Of a stretch of DNA of 5,440 bases, positions 1 to 4,847 are shown one piece after another. The notes beneath the pieces were generated by a model. That model was given only the letters and a program-made list of their open reading frames with translations, was not told the DNA's origin and did no database searches. The stretch's first letter is position 1; each line of letters starts with the position of its first letter. The position numbers and the translations under genes are program-made. Source of the DNA: an uncultured Christensenella sp. (GTDB lineage: Bacteria > Bacillota > Clostridia > Christensenellales > UBA1242); assembly GCA_905212505.1 (NCBI GenBank), contig CAJMEO010000032.1, positions 1-5,440 of the forward strand, in the 5' to 3' direction.

Positions 1-1
1 A

Positions 2-25
2 CTTCTAAATCCAAATTTGTTGTAG
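2..25 (+). CDS. Possible C-terminal end of spoIIGA (partial)
   Basis: In the second reading frame the window opens with seven codons (LLNPNLL) and a TAG stop that overlaps the Shine-Dalgarno sequence of sigE. In many spore formers spoIIGA, the membrane protease that activates pro-SigE, lies directly upstream of sigE, so a gene ending just here is expected. Seven codons cannot identify a protein, and the frame of sigE itself is also open to the window edge, so this is inference from position only. Confidence 0.35.
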   Translation, partial: LLNPNLL

Positions 26-33
26 GAGAGTTT

Positions 34-774
34 ATGAAATTACCTTTGTTGATTAAAAAAATTGTTAGCAAAATTTTTAATTTTGATTTTATTCTTGATG
101 GAAAAACAATCTTTTATTTATGCTCAAACGAAGCGTTGCCCACACCCCTAAGCCAAGAAGAAGAAAATTTTTATGCAGAAAGATTATCTTTGATTGGCCC
201 CGAGTTTGAAAGTGAGAGAGAAGAGGCGAGAAATGTTTTGATAGAACATAATTTAAGGCTTGTGGTTTATATTGCAAAAAAATTTGATAATACTGGCGAA
301 AGTTTGGAAGATTTGATTTCTGTTGGTTCTATTGGGCTGATAAAAGCAATAAAAAATTTCAATTTAGGGAAAAATATCAAACTTGCAACCTTTGCATCGC
401 GTTGTATTGAAAATGAAATTTTAATGTTTTTGCGAAAAACTGTTAAAGTTAAAAATGAAATAAGTTTGGAAGAACCGCTTAATATTGATAGTGAAGGCAA
501 TGAACTTGTGCTTGCCGATGTCATTTCAACAGAAAATGATAGCGTTACAAAAAATCTTGAAAATGCATGCGAACAAAAAATATTGCTTGATTTGGTTGAT
601 AAATTAAATAAGCGAGAAAAAGAAATAATAAATTTGCGTTTTGGACTTAATAACTACGAAGAAAAAACGCAAAAAGAAGTTGCCGATATGCTTGGGATAA
701 GTCAAAGTTATATTTCAAGAATAGAAAAGAAAATTATTTCTAAGTTAAAAAAAGAAATTGTTAAAGTAATTTAA
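34..774 (+). CDS. sigE: RNA polymerase sporulation sigma factor SigE, pro-protein
   Basis: Sigma-70 family factor that in spore formers directs early mother-cell transcription. The 246 residues show region 2 at about 68-135, including NLRLVVYIAKKF, EDLISVGSIGLIKAI and the -10-reading stretch ATFASRCIENEILMFLRK at 118-135. The linker EPLNID-GNEL is at 148-158, and region 4 ends in a helix-turn-helix at about 211-234 (EKTQKEVADMLGISQSYISR). From memory, these match Bacillus SigE better than SigK, SigG or SigF. Residues 1-27 are basic and hydrophobic like the SigE pro-sequence, and SNEALPTPLS follows at the same spacing as SEALPPPLS in B. subtilis, so SpoIIGA-type processing near F27-Y28 is expected. 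The protein is about seven residues longer than the B. subtilis one, explained by an acidic insertion near 53-62. The ATG is preceded by AGGAGAG (24-30). Sporulation is inferred from this one gene. Confidence 0.95.
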   Translation: MKLPLLIKKIVSKIFNFDFILDGKTIFYLCSNEALPTPLSQEEENFYAERLSLIGPEFESEREEARNVLIEHNLRLVVYIAKKFDNTGESLEDLISVGSIGLIKAIKNFNLGKNIKLATFASRCIENEILMFLRKTVKVKNEISLEEPLNIDSEGNELVLADVISTENDSVTKNLENACEQKILLDLVDKLNKREKEIINLRFGLNNYEEKTQKEVADMLGISQSYISRIEKKIISKLKKEIVKVI

Positions 775-775
775 T

Positions 776-827
776 AAAAAAATCACCATTATATTAGCAA
801 AGATTTAAAATATAAAGGTGATTTTTT
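776..827 (+). terminator. Intrinsic terminator after sigE, probably bidirectional
   Basis: AAAAAATCACC (777-787) pairs with GGTGATTTTTT (817-827). After one A-A mismatch the stem continues with TTATATT (789-795) pairing with AATATAA (809-815), leaving a loop of about 13 bases. The 3' arm ends in six T, and the A run at 776-782 supplies a U tract on the other strand. It begins two bases after the sigE stop and could also stop transcripts of the converging binding-protein gene, whose stop lies about 150 bases away. Confidence 0.85.
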
Positions 828-899
828 AAATTTCATAGATAAAATATCATTTAAGCAATCTTTTTTATCAAACAACATTGTTTATTTTAAATATTTTTG

Positions 900-940
900 T
901 TTAAATTTTTAACAATTTTGTGTTTTGTTCAAATTTTAAA
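900..940. repeat. Imperfect AT-only inverted repeat between convergent genes
   Basis: Bases 900-915 and 925-940 are inverted copies with 14 of 16 positions pairing and a 9-base spacer. The stem is almost pure A/T. It lies 36 bases past the stop of the - strand binding-protein gene and might act as a weak transcription end, but no clean U tract follows it on the - strand. A chance pairing in AT-rich DNA is possible. The rest of 828-975 shows nothing I can support. Confidence 0.3.
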
Positions 941-975
941 TAATTTTTTCGATTTTGTTGATTGATTTATTTTGG

Positions 976-1956
976 TCAAACAATTTTGCTTGCTATTGTG
1001 TTGTCAACAACTTTATTCATTTCAACGCGCTCTTGAATTTCTCCTGCACCAATCAACATGTCTAGAAGCCTGTTATAAGATTGCTCGGTCATAACGGGGC
1101 TAGAACACCAAGCATCAATGTTTTTGTAACTTTGAATGCTTGATTTGATGCTTTCATCAGTTGATGAAGAAAAACTTGGTTTTAAACTTTCAACAACATC
1201 ATCAATATTTGCTGTCATGATAAAATTGTAGGCCTTTTGTATGGCTTTTAAAAAGTTTTCTATCTTTTTTGAATTGTTTTGTATGAAACTTTTATTTGCC
1301 GAGAAGCATGTAAACGGAATTTCGCCAGCTTCTTTTCCAACCGATGCAACAATAAAACCTTTACCATTTCTAACAAGATCGCTTGCTGTTGGCTCAAAAA
1401 CTGTAACATAATTGGCTGTTCCGCCAGTGAAAGCACCAACGGTGTTGTTAAATGACACGCTTAAATCAAAATTTAGGTCGGTTGTGATGTTCAAGCCATT
1501 TTTTTCAAGAGCATATTGTAAACTCATGGCAGGGGAGCCTCCTTTTCTCCCTGCAATAATATGTTTTCCGGCAAGATTTGACCACTTGAAGTCTTTTTCT
1601 TCAATTTTTCCAACCAAAAAGCTTCCGTCACGTTTTGTAAGTTGACCAAAAATCATGGGAGCATCTGTTTTTCCACCAGCGTTAACATAAACACCGGTTT
1701 CAGGCCCCATTAAGGCAATGTCTGCACTTCCACTTAAAAGTGCCGTCATAGAAGCATCAGAACCTCCACCATTGGTTAATTCAATTTTATAGCCATATTC
1801 ATCAAAATAGCCGTTATTTATCGCCACATATAGTGGGGCATAGAATATACTGTGTGTTACTTCATTTATTCTTATTAAATTTTTATCTTTGCATCCAAAA
1901 AGAAAAAGAGTTGAGCCAATAAAAAAAACAAGAATAAACATTGCAAATTTTTTCAT
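976..1956 (-). CDS. ABC importer solute-binding lipoprotein, NMT1/THI5 (SsuA/TauA/ThiY-like) family
   Basis: Extracellular substrate-capturing component of an ABC importer, 326 residues. A lipoprotein signal is visible: MKKF, a hydrophobic core at 5-20, and a lipobox LFGC with C22 as the anchored residue. The mature part starts like the NMT1/THI5 fold: FYAPLYVAINNGYFDEYGYKI (38-58, family pattern FYaPlyvA...GyF...G), then GGGSDASMTALLSGSADIALMGPE (63-86, the GsaDIa..g segment). The length is normal for the family. A perfect AAGGAGG (1963-1969, - strand) fixes the ATG. The stop is TGA. Its likely partners are the permease and ATPase on the same strand at 3119-4742, although pgsA and a small membrane gene on the opposite strand lie between. 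Sulfonates, taurine, thiamine precursors or other small compounds are all possible substrates; I see nothing that decides among them. Confidence 0.95.
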   Translation of the reverse strand: MKKFAMFILVFFIGSTLFLFGCKDKNLIRINEVTHSIFYAPLYVAINNGYFDEYGYKIELTNGGGSDASMTALLSGSADIALMGPETGVYVNAGGKTDAPMIFGQLTKRDGSFLVGKIEEKDFKWSNLAGKHIIAGRKGGSPAMSLQYALEKNGLNITTDLNFDLSVSFNNTVGAFTGGTANYVTVFEPTASDLVRNGKGFIVASVGKEAGEIPFTCFSANKSFIQNNSKKIENFLKAIQKAYNFIMTANIDDVVESLKPSFSSSTDESIKSSIQSYKNIDAWCSSPVMTEQSYNRLLDMLIGAGEIQERVEMNKVVDNTIASKIV

Positions 1957-1977
1957 CTTTTTCCTCCTTATAAAACT

Positions 1978-2007
1978 ATGATATTAAAATTATAAAAAAA
2001 ATGTTAA
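1978..2007 (-). promoter_or_regulatory. Candidate promoter region of the solute-binding protein gene
   Basis: Two overlapping options are visible on the - strand. A perfect TATAAT (1994 to 1989) lies 32 bases before the ATG, the same distance as in front of the ATPase gene, but it lacks a good -35. Alternatively TTAACA (2007-2002), an 18-base spacer and TATCAT (1983-1978) would start the transcript around 1971, just before the ribosome binding site. The sequence alone does not choose between them. Confidence 0.4.
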
Positions 2008-2011
2008 TTAT

Positions 2012-2040
2012 TTGATTTTTTTAAATTTTTATGCTATCAT
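2012..2040 (+). promoter_or_regulatory. Promoter of pgsA, extended -10 type
   Basis: TTGATT (2012-2017), a 17-base spacer and TATCAT (2035-2040), with the extended -10 TG at 2032-2033. The start point predicted by standard spacing is about 2047, one base before the pgsA ATG, so the mRNA would be leaderless. It is back to back with the candidate promoter of the binding-protein gene. The TTG at 2012, the upstream end of the open frame, lies inside this promoter and is therefore an unlikely start codon. Confidence 0.65.
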
Positions 2041-2047
2041 AGGCTAT

Positions 2048-2596
2048 ATGGATAAAAAATTGACAATAGCAAATATATTAACAATTTTTAGAATTATCTT
2101 AGTGCCAATTTTTATTGTGTTATATTTGGAACCATTTTTTTATATTGATGGATTTCCACTATTTGCAATATTAACGTTTTTGCTTGCTTTTTTCACTGAC
2201 ATTTTGGATGGTTTGATTGCGAGAGGTGCAAATCAGGTTACAAATCTTGGAAAGGTGCTAGACCCTCTTGCAGACAAAATATTAAGGCTTAGCATTATGT
2301 GTTGTTTTGCAATAAAACAAATTTTGCCACTATATATGTTTATAATTTTGCTTGTGTTTGATTTGGGCACAATTATTATGTCTGCTGTTTTATATTTTAA
2401 TAAAATTTATGTAAAAGCAAACTGGGTTGGGAAAGCCACCACGGTTTATATAGGAATTGCTCTATTTTTGTGTTTTTTCCACACTGCGATAGACCCTTAT
2501 GACATTGTTGCAGTTGCTGTTGGCATTGTTTTGATTATTATAACTATCATTCAATATATTATTAAATATGTTAAAATTTACAAAAAAATCAAATAA
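2048..2596 (+). CDS. pgsA: CDP-diacylglycerol--glycerol-3-phosphate 3-phosphatidyltransferase (PgsA-type CDP-alcohol phosphotransferase)
   Basis: Integral membrane enzyme that transfers the phosphatidyl group from CDP-diacylglycerol to glycerol-3-phosphate, the committed step to phosphatidylglycerol and cardiolipin. The complete CDP-alcohol phosphotransferase signature D-x2-D-G-x2-A-R-x8-G-x3-D-x3-D is present: D51, D54, G55, A58, R59, G68, D72, D76. The four aspartates hold the catalytic metals. LTIANILTIFRIILVPIF at 5-22 is a typical PgsA N-terminus, and several hydrophobic segments follow to a basic end (KYVKIYKKIK). At 182 residues it is near the usual size. The ATG at 2048 is chosen over the in-frame TTG at 2012 because the protein then starts where family members start and the TTG sits in the promoter. 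Only a weak AGG (2041-2043) precedes it. Another CDP-alcohol transferase, such as a cardiolipin- or phosphatidylserine-type enzyme, is less likely given the GKVLDPLADK motif. Confidence 0.9.
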   Translation: MDKKLTIANILTIFRIILVPIFIVLYLEPFFYIDGFPLFAILTFLLAFFTDILDGLIARGANQVTNLGKVLDPLADKILRLSIMCCFAIKQILPLYMFIILLVFDLGTIIMSAVLYFNKIYVKANWVGKATTVYIGIALFLCFFHTAIDPYDIVAVAVGIVLIIITIIQYIIKYVKIYKKIK

Positions 2597-2610
2597 TTTT
2601 AATTTGGGTA

Positions 2611-2639
2611 TTGACTAATAATGTTTTTTTGATTATAAT
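2611..2639 (+). promoter_or_regulatory. Near-consensus sigma-A promoter of the small membrane protein gene
   Basis: TTGACT (2611-2616), a spacer of exactly 17 bases and a perfect TATAAT (2634-2639). The predicted start is near 2646, giving a 16-base leader that contains AGGAGA at 2651-2656. It lies 14 bases after the pgsA stop, so the small gene has its own promoter even if pgsA reads through. Confidence 0.87.
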
Positions 2640-2661
2640 TAAATGTGAATAGGAGATTTTT

Positions 2662-2907
2662 ATGTTTTATTTATTAAATGCAGCAAAAACATTAATAGAG
2701 GCCTTAACAACAACAGAATTTTTAACATCAATTTTTTTGGGCGCAATTGGGTTTGCGGTTATTTGTTTGGCAAGAAGAATAACAAAAACGATCAGAAAAA
2801 CAAACTTTATTGCAAGTGATGATAGGGTGTATATTTCAATCAAATTGATTGGTCTTGTGTTTGTGGTTATCGCCTTTATTTTGTTGATGGTTGGAAGTTT
2901 GAAATAA
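2662..2907 (+). CDS. Small two-helix membrane protein, function unknown
   Basis: I do not recognise this 81-residue protein. It has two hydrophobic segments, at about 20-36 and 58-79. They are joined by a basic stretch (ARRITKTIRK, 37-46) and a short polar part containing DD at 53-54. The positive inside rule would put the loop in the cytoplasm and both ends outside. The N-terminus (about 1-19) is amphipathic rather than a cleavable signal. Evidence that it is real: AGGAGA (2651-2656) six bases before the ATG, a near-consensus promoter upstream, and a strong terminator 16 bases after the stop, so it is a complete single-gene unit. No catalytic motif is visible. The neighbouring genes for lipid synthesis and transport give only a loose hint of a membrane role. 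Confidence 0.82.
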   Translation: MFYLLNAAKTLIEALTTTEFLTSIFLGAIGFAVICLARRITKTIRKTNFIASDDRVYISIKLIGLVFVVIAFILLMVGSLK

Positions 2908-2922
2908 TAAGAAATAAAATGC

Positions 2923-2964
2923 AAAAAATTCATAACAATTTGTGTTGGTTATGAATTTTTTTTT
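2923..2964 (+). terminator. Strong intrinsic terminator after the small membrane protein gene
   Basis: AAAAAATTCATAAC (2923-2936) pairs perfectly with GTTATGAATTTTTT (2948-2961) around an 11-base loop, and the T run continues to 2964. The A run at the 5' end makes it usable on the - strand as well, where it would be the first clear terminator downstream of the permease gene, about 150 bases past its stop. Confidence 0.88.
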
Positions 2965-2973
2965 GATTATAAT
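2945..2973 (+). promoter_or_regulatory. Second promoter, near copy of the one at 2611-2639, inside the terminator
   Basis: TTGGTT (2945-2950), a 17-base spacer and TATAAT (2968-2973). Over 30 bases it agrees with the promoter at 2611-2640 at 25 positions, including an identical 17-base block TTTTTTTGATTATAATT (2624-2640 and 2958-2974). The -35 box lies in the loop and 3' arm of the terminator. A second TATAAT follows at 2984-2989. No ordinary protein gene lies downstream on this strand. Confidence 0.5.
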
Positions 2974-2979
2974 TTTTTA

Positions 2980-3090
2980 ACTTTATAATGAAAAGAAAAT
3001 GTTTTAAATATTTTTTGCGGTTGTGTCTGTGTAAAAGTTATTTTAACAACTAAATTATAAATTTTAAAGCAAAACATTTTTTATTTTATT
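2980..3090 (+). ncRNA. Candidate small RNA, speculative
   Basis: Starting about seven bases after the TATAAT at 2968-2973, this stretch has a possible closing stem, AAAATGTTTT (2996-3005) with AAAACATTTT (3071-3080), extendable by an A-T and a G-T pair and followed by a U-rich tail. Inside is a smaller possible helix, GTTGT (3020-3024) with ACAAC (3046-3050), and the only GC-richer part of the gap, near 3017-3032. A 21-codon frame (2988-3053, cationic, with three Cys) has no ribosome binding site. In AT-rich DNA such pairings are common, so this rests mainly on the promoter copy. The rest of the gap to 3118 shows nothing else. Confidence 0.25.
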
Positions 3091-3118
3091 TATCTATTTA
3101 ATGTTTAATTGTAATACT

Positions 3119-3946
3119 TTAATACTTTTTGAAATGTTTTTCAAAAAGAGCAACGAAATAATACATAAGTCCTGCCAAAATGCAAAGAATTACTGTTGCT
3201 GTCATAACAAGGTCAAGTTTAAAAACTTGGCCACCATAAACAATAAGATATCCAAGCCCTGCCTTGCTGACCAAATATTCGCCCATAATTGTTCCAACCC
3301 AAGTCATTCCAACATTAATTTTAAGCATACTTATAAATTCGGGCATGGCTTGAGGAATAATAAGTTTAATTAAAATTTGAAATTTATTTGCCCCCATGCT
3401 TTTTAAAAGCATAATTTTGTCTTTGTCGCACGAAATAAAGGCTGAAAGCATGGTTAAAATAGTTATAATTATTGTTATTAAAATTGCCATAACAACAATA
3501 CTTTTTATTCCTGCACCAAACCAAATAATTATAATTGGGCCTAATGCGATTTTTGGAAGACTGTTTAAAACAACAATATAAGGTTCCAAAATTTTTCTAA
3601 ATAAGTCACTCCACCACAAAATTATTGCAAAAATTGTTCCAATTGAAGTTGCCAAAATAAAACCCAAAATGGCTTCTTTTAAAGTTATCCAAATATGATA
3701 AAATAATTCACCTGAATTATAAAGCATAATAGTTTGATTAACAATTCGTGAAGGCGAACTAAAAATAAAACTATCCATTATTTGAAGTTTGGTTAAAAGT
3801 TCCCAGAGGCTCAACAAAAAAATAAGCAAAAAAATTCGTGAAGAAATTATAAATGCTTTTTTTTGTTTTTCTTTTTTAATATAAATTTTATGTTCACTTG
3901 AACAAATTAAAGCCCGTTCTTTTATTTTTTTTCTATTGTTTTTCAT
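3119..3946 (-). CDS. ABC importer permease, SsuC/TauC/ThiX-like
   Basis: Transmembrane channel subunit of a small-molecule ABC importer, 275 residues, from the binding-protein-dependent inner-membrane family. After a basic, hydrophilic N-terminus of about 30 residues, somewhat longer than usual, there are about six hydrophobic segments, roughly 32-52, 92-111, 121-141, 147-170, 205-226 and 246-268. The ATPase-docking EAA loop lies at about 178-201: LKSMGANKFQILIKLIIPQA with the invariant G185. LPKIALGPIIIIWFG (130-144) is characteristic of the SsuC/TauC group. The ATG lies inside the end of the ATPase gene (14-base overlap), which indicates translational coupling and one transcript. GGAG (3958-3961, - strand) is 11 bases upstream, a rather long spacing. 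It probably works with the ATPase upstream and with the binding protein at 976-1956. The substrate is unknown. Confidence 0.95.
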   Translation of the reverse strand: MKNNRKKIKERALICSSEHKIYIKKEKQKKAFIISSRIFLLIFLLSLWELLTKLQIMDSFIFSSPSRIVNQTIMLYNSGELFYHIWITLKEAILGFILATSIGTIFAIILWWSDLFRKILEPYIVVLNSLPKIALGPIIIIWFGAGIKSIVVMAILITIIITILTMLSAFISCDKDKIMLLKSMGANKFQILIKLIIPQAMPEFISMLKINVGMTWVGTIMGEYLVSKAGLGYLIVYGGQVFKLDLVMTATVILCILAGLMYYFVALFEKHFKKY

Positions 3947-4742
3947 CTTTAATATTACTCCAAATTTCTTGAAAATATTTTGAAAAATTTTTATTTTCTC
4001 TTCTTTTAAGCGGAAGCCCGCTTTCTTTCAAATCAATCTCTACGATTTTTTTTATTTTAGCAGGTCTTTTGGTTAGCACGATAACTTTGTCTGCCAAACT
4101 TATTGCTTCACTAATGTCGTGAGTAACTAATATTGCAGTTTTGTGTTCTTTGCTTATTATGTTGCTTATATCATCACACACATTAAGCCTAGTTTGAAAG
4201 TCAAGGGCGGAGAAGGGCTCGTCAAGAAGCAAAATTTTTGGATTTAATGCAAGAGTTCTTATCAAGGCCACACGCTGACGCATCCCTCCAGATAATTCTC
4301 GTGGATATTTATTTTTAAAATCTTTCAGTCCATATTTTTCAAGCAAAAAGATAATATATTCTTCTTTTGCTTTTTTTTCTTGTCTTGAAAGTGTTTTGTC
4401 AAATTCTAATCCTAGTTTTACATTTTCAAAAATTGTACGCCATTCAAAAAGGTGGTCTTTCTGAAACATATAGCCTATGTTTGAAACAAGGTTTGAATGA
4501 TTTTTTTTGTTTATTTTTTCATAAATTTGTTTGTTTTCAAGCCAAATTTCACCGCCAGATTTTTGAATTAATCCGCCAATCATATTGAGTATTGTGGTTT
4601 TTCCGCATCCTGACGGACCCACCAGCGCAACAAATTCTCCGCTTTTAACTTCAAAAGAAATATTGTCAACTGCTTTTGTTTCGCCTTGATTTGAATGATA
4701 TGTTAAACTTAAATTTTTAATTTTTAGTAATGGTTCAATCAT
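3933..4742 (-). CDS. ABC importer ATP-binding protein, SsuB/TauB/ThiZ-like
   Basis: Cytoplasmic ATPase that powers the importer, 269 residues. All nucleotide-binding motifs are intact: Walker A GPSGCGKT (42-49, K48), Q-loop Q94 in GYMFQKDHL, signature LSGGMRQR (150-157), Walker B ILLLDEP (170-176, with D174 and catalytic E175), D-loop SALD (178-181) and switch H208 in VTHD. The arrangement (MIEPLLKIKNLSLTY at the start, HDISEAISLADKVIVL after Walker B) is typical of the nitrate/sulfonate/taurine importer ATPases. No regulatory domain is added; the C-terminus is a short charged tail. AAAAGGA (4751-4757, - strand) stands eight bases before the ATG. It is first in a two-gene operon whose second gene, the permease, overlaps its end by 14 bases. 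The TAG stop lies within the permease gene. Confidence 0.97.
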   Translation of the reverse strand: MIEPLLKIKNLSLTYHSNQGETKAVDNISFEVKSGEFVALVGPSGCGKTTILNMIGGLIQKSGGEIWLENKQIYEKINKKNHSNLVSNIGYMFQKDHLFEWRTIFENVKLGLEFDKTLSRQEKKAKEEYIIFLLEKYGLKDFKNKYPRELSGGMRQRVALIRTLALNPKILLLDEPFSALDFQTRLNVCDDISNIISKEHKTAILVTHDISEAISLADKVIVLTKRPAKIKKIVEIDLKESGLPLKRRENKNFSKYFQEIWSNIKDEKQ

Positions 4743-4774
4743 GATTTTTTTCCTTTTATCTTTCGATATATTTC

Positions 4775-4780
4775 ATTATA
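4775..4780 (-). promoter_or_regulatory. Candidate -10 box of the ATPase-permease operon
   Basis: A perfect TATAAT on the - strand lies 32 bases before the ATPase ATG, with a predicted start near 4768 and a leader of about 25 bases carrying the ribosome binding site. The sequence 17 bases upstream (TAACCT, 4803-4798) is a poor -35, which could mean an activator is needed. The same box stands at exactly the same distance before the binding-protein gene. Confidence 0.4.
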
Positions 4781-4804
4781 TTTTTGCAAAAGATTTAAGG
4801 TTAC

Positions 4805-4833
4805 TTTACAAATGATGTGATTTTTGATATACT
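4805..4833 (+). promoter_or_regulatory. Promoter of engB, extended -10 type
   Basis: TTTACA (4805-4810), a 17-base spacer and TATACT (4828-4833), with the extended -10 TG at 4825-4826. Both boxes match the consensus at five of six positions. The start predicted from spacing is about 4840, leaving only about eight leader bases (GGTGAAAT) before the ATG. It abuts the divergent promoter region of the ATPase gene. Confidence 0.65.
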
Positions 4834-4847
4834 TTGTTTGGTGAAAT

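Noticed and set aside
1..33. Upstream extension of sigE, whose frame is open to the window edge
   Set aside because: The ATG at 34 has AGGAGAG at the right distance and the protein then aligns with SigE from its first residue.
828..975. Short repeats such as AACAATTTTG (911-920 and 979-988) as a CRISPR or repeat array
   Set aside because: Only two copies, ten bases long and AT-rich, with no regular spacing; expected by chance in this composition.
2012..2047. Upstream extension of pgsA from the TTG codon at 2012
   Set aside because: The TTG overlaps the -35 box, has no ribosome binding site, and would add 12 residues ahead of the normal PgsA start.
2667..2933. A - strand open frame of 88 codons opposite the small membrane gene
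   Set aside because: The + strand frame has a promoter, ribosome binding site and terminator in the right places; the - strand frame starts inside the terminator hairpin and has no supporting signal.
2988..3053. A 21-codon cationic frame in the gap after the small membrane gene
   Set aside because: Its ATG overlaps a TATAAT box and has no ribosome binding site; it is too short to judge. It is mentioned only within the small RNA candidate.
3101..3373. A + strand open frame of 90 codons with a cysteine-rich start
   Set aside because: Most of it is antisense to the permease gene, it has no ribosome binding site, and its composition is what the complementary strand of a membrane protein gene produces.
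4743..4847. A riboswitch (for example thiamine or SAM type) ahead of the ABC operon
   Set aside because: The interval is only 105 bases, AT-rich, holds two divergent promoters, and shows none of the conserved core sequences or stems of those riboswitches.
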